A stretch of 64,000 nt of DNA from Sulfitobacter sp. 20_GPM-1509m (GCF_000620505.1 NZ_JIBC01000005.1:186001-250000); one strand, 5' to 3'. Positions 34,702-44,059 are shown, counted from the stretch's first letter. Notes: generated by a model from the sequence alone, not told the origin. Numbers and translations: made by a program.

Positions 34702-36465
34702 ATGCTCAAGGGCAAGTTCGACAAATCCAAATTGCCAAGCCGTCATGTGACCGAGGGGCCCGCACGCGCGCCGCACCGGTCATATTACTATGCGATGGGC
34801 ATGACCGAAGAGGAAATTCACCAGCCTCTGGTCGGCGTCGCCACCTGCTGGAACGAAGCGGCTCCGTGCAACATTTCGCTGAACCGTCAGGCACAAGCCG
34901 TCAAGATGGGCGTGAAATCCGCCTATGGCACGCCGCGCGAATTCACTACGATCACCGTCACCGACGGGATTGCCATGGGCCACGAAGGCATGCGGTCGTC
35001 GCTGGCCTCGCGCGAGGCGATTGCCGATACAGTCGAGCTGACCATGCGCGGCCACTGCTATGACGCGCTTGTGGGTCTGGCCGGTTGTGACAAATCGCTG
35101 CCGGGCATGATGATGGCGATGATCCGTCTGAACGTGCCCTCGGTGTTCCTGTATGGCGGGTCGATCCTGCCGGGCAAGGCCCCGAACAACCCTGCCGTGC
35201 CTGCCGATTTCGCCAACCGCGATCTGACCGTGCAAGACATGTTCGAGGCTGTTGGCCGCCACCAGAACGGCGATATGTCGGATGCGGCGCTGGATGTGCT
35301 GGAACGTGTGGCCTGCCCTTCGGCCGGTGCCTGCGGTGGCCAGTTCACCGCCAACACCATGGCCTGCGTCTCCGAGGCCATCGGCCTTGCGCTGCCGAAC
35401 TCGTCGGGCATGCCCGCGCCTTATGAAAGCCGCGACCAGTACGCCGAGGCGTCGGGCGCTGCGGTGATGAACCTGATCGAGAAAAACATCCGCGCCCGTG
35501 ACATCGTCACCCGTCAGTCGCTGGAAAACGCCGCGCGCGTCGTGGCATGCACCGGCGGCTCGACCAACGCGGGCCTGCACCTGCCTGCCATGGCGCACGA
35601 GGCGGGCATCGACTTTTTCCTCGATGACGTCTGCGACATCTTCCGCGAGACACCCTATTTCGTCGACCTGAAACCTGGCGGCCAATACGTGGCCAAGGAT
35701 CTGTACGAAGCGGGCGGCATCTTTGTCGTGATGAAGGAACTGCGCAAGGCGGGCCTGATCCACGAGGACTGCATGACCGCCACCGGCTATTCCATTGGCG
35801 AGGAACTGGACAAGGTCACGCTGGAAGCCGACGGCAAGGTGATCTACCCGATCTCGACTCCGCTGACCAAAACCGGCGGCGTTGTCGGCCTCAAGGGCAA
35901 CATCGCCCCCGAAGGCGCCATCGTGAAAGTTGCGGGCATGGAAGCCCAGCACCAGATCTTTACCGGTCCGGCGCGCGTGTTCGAATGCGAACAGGATGCC
36001 TTTGAAGCGGTGCAGAACCGCACCTACGAAGAGGGCGACGTGTTCGTCATCCGCAACGAAGGCCCCTCGGGCGGTCCGGGGATGCGCGAAATGCTGGCGA
36101 CCACGGCGGCGCTGTCCGGTCAGGGCATGGGCAAGAAGGTGGCGCTGATCACAGACGGCCGTTTCTCGGGCGCAACACGCGGGTTCTGCGTGGGTCACGT
36201 GGGGCCGGAGGCGGCACACGGCGGGCCGATTGCCTTCCTCAAAGACGGCGATGTGATCACCATCAACGCCATCGAAGGCAGCATCAACGTCGCGCTGAGC
36301 GATGACGAGCTGGCCGAGCGCAAGGCCGAATGGAAAGGTCCGCGCGACACCATCTATGGCGCAGGCGCGCTGTGGAAATACGCGCAGCTTGTCGGAGCGA
36401 CCTACAAAGGGGCAGTCACCCACCCCGGCGCCAAGCTTGAGCGGCATGAATATTGGGACCTGTAA
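34702..36465 (+). CDS. ilvD: Dihydroxy-acid dehydratase
   Basis: A 587-residue Fe-S dehydratase of the IlvD/Edd family that converts dihydroxy acids to 2-keto acids in valine, isoleucine and pantothenate synthesis. Cluster-related segments are [23 protein letters not shown] and [32 protein letters not shown] and the C-terminal [10 protein letters not shown] and [20 protein letters not shown] complete the family pattern. GGGAGG precedes the ATG at 34702. The length fits IlvD rather than Edd. It is divergent from the ABC-like gene by 188 bp. Confidence 0.96.
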   Translation: MLKGKFDKSKLPSRHVTEGPARAPHRSYYYAMGMTEEEIHQPLVGVATCWNEAAPCNISLNRQAQAVKMGVKSAYGTPREFTTITVTDGIAMGHEGMRSSLASREAIADTVELTMRGHCYDALVGLAGCDKSLPGMMMAMIRLNVPSVFLYGGSILPGKAPNNPAVPADFANRDLTVQDMFEAVGRHQNGDMSDAALDVLERVACPSAGACGGQFTANTMACVSEAIGLALPNSSGMPAPYESRDQYAEASGAAVMNLIEKNIRARDIVTRQSLENAARVVACTGGSTNAGLHLPAMAHEAGIDFFLDDVCDIFRETPYFVDLKPGGQYVAKDLYEAGGIFVVMKELRKAGLIHEDCMTATGYSIGEELDKVTLEADGKVIYPISTPLTKTGGVVGLKGNIAPEGAIVKVAGMEAQHQIFTGPARVFECEQDAFEAVQNRTYEEGDVFVIRNEGPSGGPGMREMLATTAALSGQGMGKKVALITDGRFSGATRGFCVGHVGPEAAHGGPIAFLKDGDVITINAIEGSINVALSDDELAERKAEWKGPRDTIYGAGALWKYAQLVGATYKGAVTHPGAKLERHEYWDL

Positions 36466-37042
36466 AGGTGCCATCCTTGCGGGGCTGATGGCCCTTGCAG
36501 GATGCGATGTGGGCGGCGGCGCAACCTCTGCGCCGCCGCGCCAGGCCGTGATGGCCAATGGCACGCTGACCCTGGTGGCCCCCGAAGGGTTTTGCATCGA
36601 CAAACGCAGCCTGAAGTCCAGCTTTGCCCTGCTGGCGCGGTGCGACACCTTGGGGGATCCCAATGGGGCCTTTGGTGCGCCACTGGGGCTGATCACCGTC
36701 AGCCTGTCCACCGCCCCGGCAGGTGCGCCGCCGATCACCGCCCAGTCGATGGAAGCGGCCCTGTCGGACGGCACGGTTCTGGACCGACGCGAAACGAAGG
36801 ACACCGTGTTGCTGCGCGTGCGGGGCACTGCCCCTGCCCGCAAGGGACTTTCGGCCACCTACTGGCGTGGCACGGGCCAGGTCGGGTCGCATCTGGTGGG
36901 TCTTGCGATGTACGGTGCCGATGACAGCGGTGCCACCGGAGCAGAAGGCGGACAGCTGCTGGACCGGTTGATGCAGCGCACCCGCGCGCAGGCAGCGGCA
37001 CAGGTGGTCGCGGCAGCCCAGACAACGACTGCGACAGAATAG
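36446..37042 (+). CDS. Putative lipoprotein
   Basis: A 198-residue protein. [20 protein letters not shown] has a lipobox (LAGC, Cys20), so the mature protein is anchored to a membrane through its N-terminal cysteine. The rest has a conserved-looking [23 protein letters not shown] segment and an alanine/glutamine-rich C-terminus, without a known domain. The ATG lies inside the last codons of ilvD (20-bp overlap in another frame), so it is probably translated with ilvD; I see no other start that would keep the signal peptide. Confidence 0.7.
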   Translation: MNIGTCKGAILAGLMALAGCDVGGGATSAPPRQAVMANGTLTLVAPEGFCIDKRSLKSSFALLARCDTLGDPNGAFGAPLGLITVSLSTAPAGAPPITAQSMEAALSDGTVLDRRETKDTVLLRVRGTAPARKGLSATYWRGTGQVGSHLVGLAMYGADDSGATGAEGGQLLDRLMQRTRAQAAAQVVAAAQTTTATE

Positions 37043-37056
37043 GGTCAGAGACAGAA

Positions 37057-37077
37057 AATCGCCTCGTGTGGGCGATT
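37057..37077 (+). terminator. Possible terminator after the lipoprotein gene
   Basis: AATCGCC (37057-37063) pairs with GGCGATT (37071-37077) around TCGTGTG, followed by GCCGGTTTATTTG. The T tract is interrupted, so this is a weak intrinsic terminator or pause site after ilvD-lipoprotein. Confidence 0.45.
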
Positions 37078-37145
37078 GCCGGTTTATTTGACCGAAAGCT
37101 TTTCGTTAGATACCCATACGCGCAAGACCAGAGGCAAAGCGGCCC

Positions 37146-37919
37146 GTGCCAGAAAACAAGATCAGTCTGCTAGAGCGTTTGTCGCACAAACGGACAATGC
37201 GCCGCTGGGCGCGTGCCGCGCGCAATGCGCGCAACGTGAACCTGCACACCCTTCGCCAGCTGCGCAACAGTGCCCGCCTGATGCGCGCCCATATCGACCG
37301 CCTGATCCACACAGCCGACGAACGTCTGGCCCTGCCGGTGATCGGATCAACCAGCTTTGCCAAACCCCACAATTCAGACTGGGCCTGGCGCCCGGAACTG
37401 TGGCGCGGCCCGCTGCACCGTCCCGGCATGTCGTCGGTCCAGACCAAGTCGATGCTGGGCAGCGAAGTCACCCTGTTTCACGACTGCAAGCTCAGCGAAC
37501 TGACCCTGCGCCAGATCCGCAACACCCGCGAAGAGGACATCGCCCCTTACGGTCTGCGCATGGATGTTTTCCGGTTTGACGGTTCTTTCCTGTCACTGGT
37601 CGTCGACCTGCCTGGCGAGGCGGCAGAGGGCTTGCGGCGCACCCATCTGATGCGCATGTCCTGCATTGTCGAGATGGAAAAACCGCTGGAAATCTTTGCC
37701 CGCCTGAATATCAAGCATGGCCCCAACACCGAACAGATCGTGCGCGAACTGCCCCTGCACGAAGAGGACATCGTGGTCGAGTTTGACCTGGCCTATTCCA
37801 ACCTGAATGAAAAGCGGGTCGAAAAGGTCTGGGTCGATCTGATCTTTGAAGGGCCGGAGATGAACCAGGTGATCCTGCGTGATCTGACATTCTCGCGCCG
37901 CCCCCGCGCCGCCCTGTAA
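37146..37919 (+). CDS. Conserved Rhodobacteraceae protein (DUF6478-like)
   Basis: A 257-residue, strongly basic protein at its N-terminus (RLSHKRTMRRWARAARNARNVNLHTLRQ). The C-terminal half is a mostly beta domain with FRFDGSFLSLVVDLPGEAAEG and VWVDLIFEGPEMNQVILRDL. It resembles the roseobacter family I know as DUF6478; I know no function. The start is GTG (GTGCCAGAAAAC). The following gene is 15 bp downstream, so the two form a pair. Confidence 0.7.
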   Translation: MPENKISLLERLSHKRTMRRWARAARNARNVNLHTLRQLRNSARLMRAHIDRLIHTADERLALPVIGSTSFAKPHNSDWAWRPELWRGPLHRPGMSSVQTKSMLGSEVTLFHDCKLSELTLRQIRNTREEDIAPYGLRMDVFRFDGSFLSLVVDLPGEAAEGLRRTHLMRMSCIVEMEKPLEIFARLNIKHGPNTEQIVRELPLHEEDIVVEFDLAYSNLNEKRVEKVWVDLIFEGPEMNQVILRDLTFSRRPRAAL

Positions 37920-37934
37920 CGAAAGGCCCACATC

Positions 37935-38306
37935 ATGAGCAATCTGACCGTCACAGGCACCAAGATCACCAACGGCATCTGGCAGGGCATTGTCAGCTCG
38001 GACAGCAAGGGCGTGCCGAAACTGGACGTGCGCCTGCTGGACAAGGCTGTGGCGAATGTGCAGCTGACCGAAGATCCCGCACAGGGTCACTGGCTGTTGC
38101 AGGTGCCGATCCCCTCTGATGCGATCACCGAAGGGGTTCAGACCTTTGTCATCAGCGATGCCGAGGACGGCACCACGCTGGCGCATTTTCACCTGATAGC
38201 GGGCGAAGTGCTGGGCGATGATATCCGCGCCGAGATGGACCTTTTGCGGGCCGAGCTGGACATGCTGAAACGCGCGTTCCGCCGTCATTGCGTCGAAACC
38301 GCTTGA
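37935..38306 (+). CDS. Conserved protein of unknown function
   Basis: A 123-residue protein. Residues 1-85 look like a beta-sandwich (NLTVTGTKITNGIWQGIVSS...VQLTEDPAQGHWLLQVPIPSD), and residues 95-120 form a short helix with heptad leucines (AEMDLLRAELDMLKRAFRRH) that could trimerise or bind a partner. It follows the DUF6478-like gene by 15 bp with its own ribosome site (GAAAGG). No known domain; a partner protein of its neighbour is likely. Confidence 0.7.
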   Translation: MSNLTVTGTKITNGIWQGIVSSDSKGVPKLDVRLLDKAVANVQLTEDPAQGHWLLQVPIPSDAITEGVQTFVISDAEDGTTLAHFHLIAGEVLGDDIRAEMDLLRAELDMLKRAFRRHCVETA

Positions 38307-38346
38307 TCCTGTCTTTGTAGGAAGGGGAATTCGTTCCGAATTCCTG

Positions 38347-38369
38347 CTGTCATCCGCGTCGGATGACAG
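38347..38369. other. Nine-base-pair hairpin between convergent genes
   Basis: CTGTCATCC and GGATGACAG pair perfectly around GCGTC. No T run follows on either strand. It sits 40 bp after the end of the preceding gene and could be its transcription end or processing site. Confidence 0.4.
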
Positions 38370-38416
38370 GCCACCTGCGCAAAAAATCGGATTTCGCTGA
38401 TGTGATGGCCGGATAG

Positions 38417-38443
38417 AAAAAGGGCGACGCTCTCGCGCCGCCC
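38417..38443 (-). terminator. Rho-independent terminator of gpmI-envC-ctpA
   Basis: On the minus strand, GGGCG (from 38443-38439) pairs with CGCCC (38426-38422) around GCGCGAGAGCGT-like sequence, followed by a run of T (complement of 38417-38421). It lies 11 bp after the ctpA stop and should end the three-gene transcript. Confidence 0.6.
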
Positions 38444-38453
38444 GTTTGCTTGA

Positions 38454-39788
38454 TCAGTTCTTGGGGCCCAGCGCCGACAGGCCCTTGAGGATGTCGATGG
38501 CATAGGCCAGCTGGTAATCCTCTTCGCGCAGTTCTGCGGCGGCTTCTGCCTTGGCGCGGTCTTCCTTGATCTGCTTGATCTCGTCCTCGGTCAGACTGTC
38601 GTTCGAGATCGCACCACGCAGGTCCGCTTCCGAACGCAGCAATGCCGGTCCGTCGTCTTCCTCGGTGGTATCCGGTTCGCGGCGCGGCTGTTGCACGACG
38701 ATGTCGGGGCTGACGCCCAGCGACTGGATCGACCGGCCCGACGGGGTGTAATAGCGCGCCGTGGTCAGACGCATCCCGCCGCCATTCTGCAATGGCATCA
38801 CTGTCTGGACCGACCCTTTACCAAACGACTTGGTGCCCACGATGATCGCACGGCGGTGATCTTTCAGCGCACCGGCCACAATTTCCGAAGCCGAGGCCGA
38901 GCCGCCGTTGATCAGAACGACAATCGGCTTGCCCTGTGCCAGATCACCCGGCGTGGCGTTGAACCGGTCGCCATCGGCGGCTTCGCGGCCACGGGTCGAC
39001 ACGATTTCACCCTCTTCAAGGAAAGCATCCGAGACTTTGATCGCCTGGGTCAGCAGCCCGCCGGGGTTGTTGCGCAGATCGACGACAAAGCCGTTCACGT
39101 TGTCCATGCCACCCAGTTTTTCAACTTCTTCGGCCAGCTTCGCTTCGAGGTTGGGGAAGGTTTTCTCGTTGAACGTGGTCACCCGCAGCACAACGGTTTC
39201 GCCCTGAACACGGGCACGCACCGCTTGCAGTTCGATGGTGTCGCGGATGATCGACACGTCGAAGGGTTCCGTTTCACCCTCGCGCACCACGGTGATGACG
39301 ATTTCCGAACCGACCGGCCCACGCATCTTTTCGACAGCCGCGTCAAGCGTCAGGCCCAGCACGCTTTCGCCATCGACGTGGGTGATAAAATCACCCGCTT
39401 CGATGCCCGCTTCGGCAGCAGGCGTGCCGTCGATGGGCGAGACGACTTTGACAAAGCCTTCTTCCTGCGTGACCTCGATGCCCAGACCGCCAAATTCGCC
39501 GCTGGTCTGCACGCGCATGGCGTCCGCGTCCGCCGGGGACAGATAGGACGAATGCGGGTCCAGCGATGTCAGCATCCCGTCGATGGCCGCCTCGATCAGC
39601 TCCGACGGCTCGACCTCCTCGACATATTGCGAACGAATGCGCTCGAAGATGTCGCCGAACAGGTCGAGCTGCTCGTAGACGCTGGAATTGCGCGTTGCCT
39701 CTTGTGCCAACAGGGGGCCCGCGATCTGCGTCGTGGCGATCGCACCCGCCAATGTGCCACCCAATGCGGCCATAACGAATTTTCTCAT
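38454..39788 (-). CDS. ctpA: S41 carboxy-terminal processing protease
   Basis: A 444-residue periplasmic protease. It has a signal peptide or anchor (MRKFVMAALGGTLAGAIATTQIAGPLLA), a PDZ domain at about 95-165 (FGGLGIEVTQEEGFVKVVSPIDGTPA), and the S41 core with the catalytic Ser in GGSASASEI (about 299) and catalytic Lys in GTKSFGKGS (about 324). The C-terminus ends in a charged tail. It is the last gene of the gpmI-envC-ctpA transcript, an order seen in many alphaproteobacteria. It degrades or trims periplasmic proteins, including cell-wall enzymes. Confidence 0.95.
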   Translation of the reverse strand: MRKFVMAALGGTLAGAIATTQIAGPLLAQEATRNSSVYEQLDLFGDIFERIRSQYVEEVEPSELIEAAIDGMLTSLDPHSSYLSPADADAMRVQTSGEFGGLGIEVTQEEGFVKVVSPIDGTPAAEAGIEAGDFITHVDGESVLGLTLDAAVEKMRGPVGSEIVITVVREGETEPFDVSIIRDTIELQAVRARVQGETVVLRVTTFNEKTFPNLEAKLAEEVEKLGGMDNVNGFVVDLRNNPGGLLTQAIKVSDAFLEEGEIVSTRGREAADGDRFNATPGDLAQGKPIVVLINGGSASASEIVAGALKDHRRAIIVGTKSFGKGSVQTVMPLQNGGGMRLTTARYYTPSGRSIQSLGVSPDIVVQQPRREPDTTEEDDGPALLRSEADLRGAISNDSLTEDEIKQIKEDRAKAEAAAELREEDYQLAYAIDILKGLSALGPKN

Positions 39789-39794
39789 CAGACT

Positions 39795-40925
39795 TTATCC
39801 ATCCTTACCTTGGCGGAACCACGATGCCGGGTCCTGCGGAACGTTGTCTTGTCTTACTTCTATATAGAGCGTTTCGGAACGGGCAGTGCCAGCGCCTTCA
39901 CCTTCCTGTGACATTTCAGTTGTCGCAGAGCTTGCAGAAAGCCCTCCCATCAGCCCAATCGGCGCATCCGTCGCCACCACTTCGCCGGTTTCGACATAAA
40001 CAGCGCCCAGACCGGCGAGGATGAACAGCGTATCAGGCTGCGGTTCGAGAATCACCACCTGCCCCAGATCCAGCAGCGGCCCCTGATAGCGCACGGTCGC
40101 AGCCGTGGGCGAAGTGACCAGCGCACCGGGGCGCGTGCCCAGCAGGATACCGGGGCGCCTGATGCCTGCGGCGTCGGCCTCGTTCGCGCCACGCAGAACG
40201 ATCCCCTGCGCGGGCAGCGGCAGATCACCGATGCGGGCGGCCAGATCGGGCAGGCTGATGGATTGTTCGTCCTGCGCAATGTTCGACACGCCCGAAGCAA
40301 AAGCGTCGAGCGTTTCGGACGATTCGATCAGAATGGCCGTGTTCACCGGATCTTCGGTAAAACGGCGCGGCAGGTCGGTGCGTTCGGCCAGCGCCTTCGA
40401 CAGGGCGGTGCGGGCGGTCTGCACTTCGGTCAGGCCCTTTTGCATCTGCGCCGTCGCCTGGGTCTGGATCGCGCGCAGGTTCTGCACATCTTCCAGATCG
40501 CGGCGCAGGGTGGACGCGCGGGCGTTCAGCGCCGGTGTCAGTTCGGCCAACAGCATCCCCGCCCGTGCGGTGCCGGTCGGCCCGTCAGGATGCAGAAAGG
40601 ACGTGGGCGACGGCGTGCTGCCGATGGTCTGCAATGTGCCCAGAAAGCCCGCGATTTCGCTGTCCCGCGCCGCCAGTTGCCGCGTCAGCTGGGTTTCCCG
40701 CAGCGACGCGCGTCGCAGCCCGTCACGCATGGCGGCGAGCCCGGCCTCATAGGCCTTGATCGTCGCGGTCAGCGCCTTCACGCGGTCGCGGGCGCTGTCG
40801 GCCTCTTCCAGTTGCGCGGCGGCCTCTTGCAACTGCGCGCCCGCATCTCGGGCCAGCGCGGTCGCGTCCTGTGCGAACAGGGTCGCAGGCCACAGGCAAA
40901 CCAGAAGGGCAAGCGCGCGGATCAT
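39795..40925 (-). CDS. envC: EnvC-type murein hydrolase activator
   Basis: A 376-residue periplasmic protein: signal peptide (MIRALALLVCLWPATLFA), a long coiled coil at about 25-215 (many leucines and alanines), and a C-terminal LytM-like domain from about 250. The LytM residues that bind zinc are missing: the segment reads ILLGTRPGALVTSPTAATVRYQG and LYIEVRQDN, so no HxH or HxxxD is visible. That agrees with EnvC-type proteins, which activate amidases rather than cut murein themselves. Its ATG overlaps the gpmI stop by four bases. The downstream S41 protease probably controls the same system. Confidence 0.9.
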   Translation of the reverse strand: MIRALALLVCLWPATLFAQDATALARDAGAQLQEAAAQLEEADSARDRVKALTATIKAYEAGLAAMRDGLRRASLRETQLTRQLAARDSEIAGFLGTLQTIGSTPSPTSFLHPDGPTGTARAGMLLAELTPALNARASTLRRDLEDVQNLRAIQTQATAQMQKGLTEVQTARTALSKALAERTDLPRRFTEDPVNTAILIESSETLDAFASGVSNIAQDEQSISLPDLAARIGDLPLPAQGIVLRGANEADAAGIRRPGILLGTRPGALVTSPTAATVRYQGPLLDLGQVVILEPQPDTLFILAGLGAVYVETGEVVATDAPIGLMGGLSASSATTEMSQEGEGAGTARSETLYIEVRQDNVPQDPASWFRQGKDG

Positions 40926-42430
40926 GTCAGCAGGTTGCTCCCGGTCATCTCGTCTGGTTGCTCCAGCCCCATCAGATGCAACAGCGTCGGTGCAAGATCG
41001 GCCAGACGCCCAGCCTGCAACGTGCCTTGGGCCCCGACCACGGCCACCGGCACAAGGTTCAGCGTGTGCGCCGTATGCGGCCCGCCGGTTTCGGGGTCGA
41101 TCATCACTTCGCAATTGCCGTGATCCGCCGTCACGATCATCGCACCGCCCGCCGCGTCCAGCGCCGCCACGACCTGTGACAAGCCACGGTCCACCGCCTC
41201 GCAGGCCGCGATCGCCGCGTCCAGATCACCGGTGTGACCCACCATGTCGGGGTTGGCATAGTTGACCACGATCAGGTCGTAACCATCGCCGATGGCCTGC
41301 ACCAGATGCGCCGTGACCTCTTCGGACGACATCTCGGGCTGCACGTCATAGGTCGGCACGTCCGGGCTTTTGGGCATGTAGCGGTCTTCGCCCTCGGCCG
41401 GCACCTCGACACCGCCGTTCAGGAAGAAGGTAACATGGGGGTATTTCTCGGTTTCCGCGATGCGGTACTGGCGCAGCCCGTGCTGTGCGACCCATGCACC
41501 CAGCGTGTTGATGATCGCAGGCTTGGGATAGGCGGTCTGCATGTAGGCGTTGTGCTGATCCGAATACTCGGCCATGCCCAGCAGCCCCGCCCATCGGGGG
41601 CGTGTGCCTGCGTCAAAGGCGGCAAAGTCCGGCGCGCCGATGGCCGCCATGATCTCGCGTGCGCGGTCGGCGCGGAAATTCAGGCAGAACACCCCGTCGC
41701 CATCCTGCGCACCGGCATAATCGCCGATCACCGTGGCGGGGATGAATTCGTCGGTGGTATCGGCGGCATAGGCCTGTGCTACCGCATCCTGCGCATCGGT
41801 TGCCCGGTTCCCCCTGGCATGGACAATCGCGTCAAATGCCTTTTGCACACGGTCCCAACGGTTGTCGCGGTCCATGGCGAAATAACGCCCCGTGACAGTC
41901 GCGATTGCCGCCCCCTCGGGCAGCGCATCGGTCAGCGTGCGGAAATATCCCTGCGCCGACTTGGGCGCCACATCGCGGCCATCGGTCAGCGCGTGGATTT
42001 TCACAGGCACGCCTGCATCAACACAAGCCCTGGCCGCCGCGATCATATGGTTCAGGTGACCATGCACCCCGCCATCCGACACGACCCCCATCAGATGCGC
42101 GGTGCCGCCCGTGGCTTTCAACCCGCCGATAAACGCCTGCAAGGCGCTGTTTTCAAAGAACGAACCATCCTCGATCGCCAGATCAATCTGCCCCAGGTCC
42201 ATCGCCACCACGCGGCCCGCACCGATGTTGGTGTGCCCGACCTCGGAATTGCCCATCTGCCCCGTCGGCAGGCCAACATCCGGCCCGTGGGTGATCAGCG
42301 TCGCATTGGGGCACGTCGCCATGATGCGGTCAAAGGTGGGCGTTTTCGCCAGCGCGGGCGCGTTTCCCGTGGTCTCCTCGCGCAGACCCCAGCCATCAAG
42401 AATGCACAGAACAACGGGTTTTCGGGACAT
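40922..42430 (-). CDS. gpmI: Cofactor-independent phosphoglycerate mutase
   Basis: A 502-residue enzyme interconverting 3- and 2-phosphoglycerate. It belongs to the alkaline-phosphatase superfamily with two manganese ions. CILDGWG at 9-15 holds the first metal Asp, and Ser62 in QMGNSEVGHTNIG is the phosphorylated nucleophile. YANPDMVGHTGD and TADHGNCEVM hold the other metal ligands. It is the first gene of the minus-strand transcript with envC and ctpA. Confidence 0.96.
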   Translation of the reverse strand: MSRKPVVLCILDGWGLREETTGNAPALAKTPTFDRIMATCPNATLITHGPDVGLPTGQMGNSEVGHTNIGAGRVVAMDLGQIDLAIEDGSFFENSALQAFIGGLKATGGTAHLMGVVSDGGVHGHLNHMIAAARACVDAGVPVKIHALTDGRDVAPKSAQGYFRTLTDALPEGAAIATVTGRYFAMDRDNRWDRVQKAFDAIVHARGNRATDAQDAVAQAYAADTTDEFIPATVIGDYAGAQDGDGVFCLNFRADRAREIMAAIGAPDFAAFDAGTRPRWAGLLGMAEYSDQHNAYMQTAYPKPAIINTLGAWVAQHGLRQYRIAETEKYPHVTFFLNGGVEVPAEGEDRYMPKSPDVPTYDVQPEMSSEEVTAHLVQAIGDGYDLIVVNYANPDMVGHTGDLDAAIAACEAVDRGLSQVVAALDAAGGAMIVTADHGNCEVMIDPETGGPHTAHTLNLVPVAVVGAQGTLQAGRLADLAPTLLHLMGLEQPDEMTGSNLLT

Positions 42431-42605
42431 AATGCGGCGCGACCTTTGTGACTATTGTGTGGCGTTCTAACGCAGCGCACCGCCGGGGTGAACCGTTTTG
42501 AGCAGGATTGGCGGAATTGAACTCTACATCGACGGTTTGCGCAGGAAACGGGTCGATGAACCGCACCCGACAAGCATAGCTGGACACAGCACAAGGAGAC
42601 AGCCC

Positions 42606-43070
42606 ATGCCAACATTCACAGCCCTGCCCACCGAAATCGTCGAAGCCTGGCGCGCAGGCGCGCCCGATGCTTATGGCAACCCGCCCGAGCGGCATATCTC
42701 GACCGGCGCGGGCAACCCCTGCCGCCACTGCCTGCACCACGTGCCCAAGGGCGCGGACATGTTGATCCTCGCGCACAAGCCCTTCGAGGGGACGCATCCC
42801 TATGCGGAAACCGGCCCGATATTCCTCTGTGCCGATCCCTGTGACCAAGGAGGCGGTGCGGACCTGCCCCCGATCCTGACCTCGTCTCCGGACTATCTGA
42901 TCAAGGGTTATGGCACCGACGACCGCATCGTCTATGGCACCGGCGTCGTGGCCCCCGTGGCCGAGTTGCACCAGCGCATCGCCGCGATCTTTGCCAACCC
43001 CACGGTCGCCTATATCCACGCCCGCAGCGCGCGCAACAACTGCTATCAGTTGCGGATCGACAGGGACTGA
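42606..43070 (+). CDS. DUF1203 protein
   Basis: A 154-residue protein matching DUF1203: N-terminal FTALPTEIVEAWRAG...DAYGNPPE, a GNPCRHCLHHVPKGADMLILAHKPF segment with a C-x2-C-like pair and nearby histidines, GPIFLCADPC, and the C-terminal VAYIHARSARNNCYQLRIDR. The cysteine/histidine content suggests metal binding. The function is not known. ACAAGGAG is the ribosome site. It is divergent from gpmI. Confidence 0.87.
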   Translation: MPTFTALPTEIVEAWRAGAPDAYGNPPERHISTGAGNPCRHCLHHVPKGADMLILAHKPFEGTHPYAETGPIFLCADPCDQGGGADLPPILTSSPDYLIKGYGTDDRIVYGTGVVAPVAELHQRIAAIFANPTVAYIHARSARNNCYQLRIDRD

Positions 43071-43071
43071 T

Positions 43072-43136
43072 CCCCCTTGCATGGGGGCGTCCTTGTGGCC
43101 CATAAAGGCCTGACTATCGGACCGATGAGGACGCCC
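43072..43136 (+). promoter_or_regulatory. Leader with two competing stems before the zinc-finger gene
   Basis: A 5-bp stem CCCCC-TTGCAT-GGGGG (43072-43087) shares its right arm with a longer stem, GGGCGTCCT (43085-43093) with AGGACGCCC (43128-43136). The second stem covers the GAGG ribosome site and ends right at the ATG at 43137. Between its arms lie two small hairpins, one being GGCC-CATAAA-GGCC. The two main stems exclude each other, so this may be a translational switch or a simple upstream hairpin. Confidence 0.5.
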
Positions 43137-43316
43137 ATGACCCTGCAAGCCCCCGAGACCAAAATCGTCGACCAATACCGTGTGGCCTGTGACGGCTCTG
43201 AAGGTGCCCTGGGCCACCCGCGCGTCTGGTTGCAAATTCCGCAGGACACGGGTTGGGTCGAGTGCCCCTATTGCGATTGCAAATACATCCACGCCGACCA
43301 CAAGGCCGACAGCTGA
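43137..43316 (+). CDS. NDUFS6-like zinc-finger (zf-CHCC) protein
   Basis: A 59-residue protein. The order C-H-C-C (VACDG...LGHPRVWL...[12 protein letters not shown]) is that of the zf-CHCC domain found in the mitochondrial complex I subunit NDUFS6 and its alphaproteobacterial relatives. The zinc ligands are Cys17, His25 and the last two Cys. It probably serves assembly of NADH dehydrogenase I. The ATG at 43137 has GAGG before it; a longer upstream start lacks similarity. Confidence 0.88.
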   Translation: MTLQAPETKIVDQYRVACDGSEGALGHPRVWLQIPQDTGWVECPYCDCKYIHADHKADS

Positions 43317-43978
43317 AACGGCTTGCCGTTGGCCTGCTTGTCCTGATCTTCTGCTATCCTTGCGCTGCGATTGTCGGTGCGCTGGTGCCTTCAGCGCGCA
43401 TTGCGGATGATGGCAAGCCCAACCATCAGGTTCTGCTGATCGCGGGGCCCATCCACTATGATTTCATCCTGCCGCTGGACGACGCAACGCGCACGGCTTT
43501 TGCCGACCTGCCCGATGCGGCGCTGCTGATGGGTCTGGATGGCGCGCAAAACCTGCTGGTTGGCTGGGGCGCGCATGATTTCTATACCACCGTCGGTGCC
43601 TATGGCGACGTGACGGCGCAGGCGGCGTGGCGCGGGCTGACCGGCGACAGTTCTGTCATACGGCTGGACGCCGTGGGTGCCGTGCCGCCAGAACTGGAGT
43701 TGCGCAGCCTCGCCATGACCGATGCGCAATACGCCCGTTTCCTGACCGCCCTGCGCGCCACCTTTGGCGACGAGAGGCCGCTGGCCACTCCGGGCTTTAC
43801 CGACACTGACCTGTTCTATCCGGCCAAGGGCCGTTTCAACGGCTTTCGCACCTGCAACGTCTGGGTCGGCGAGATGATCCGCGCCGCGGGCCTGCGCTTT
43901 GGCCTTTGGACGCCACTGCCGCTGTCTGTCAGCCTGTCGCACTGGCTGTATCAATCCGCAGGCAGTACCGCGAACTAA
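43313..43978 (+). CDS. DUF2459 / TIGR02117 family protein
   Basis: A 221-residue protein: one N-terminal transmembrane or signal segment ([26 protein letters not shown]), then a DUF2459 domain ([42 protein letters not shown]). The latter has conserved histidine and asparagine-type residues of an uncharacterised family. The start is not clear: CTG at 43313, overlapping the previous stop as CTGA with AAGG seven bases ahead, gives the expected N-terminus; a TTG at 43253 gives 20 more residues lying over the zinc-finger gene. No ATG or GTG fits. Confidence 0.8.
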   Translation: MKRLAVGLLVLIFCYPCAAIVGALVPSARIADDGKPNHQVLLIAGPIHYDFILPLDDATRTAFADLPDAALLMGLDGAQNLLVGWGAHDFYTTVGAYGDVTAQAAWRGLTGDSSVIRLDAVGAVPPELELRSLAMTDAQYARFLTALRATFGDERPLATPGFTDTDLFYPAKGRFNGFRTCNVWVGEMIRAAGLRFGLWTPLPLSVSLSHWLYQSAGSTAN

Positions 43979-44059
43979 TTCCGCCTGCCACGGGCACGCC
44001 ATCTGGAAGCCGTGGCCCTCCTGTGGCACAAGAAGGTCAAAGTTTGCAGCGAGGGTGTG

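Noticed and set aside
42498-42605. Longer version of the DUF1203 protein starting upstream
   Set aside because: The extra residues have no similarity, whereas ACAAGGAG lies just before the ATG at 42606.
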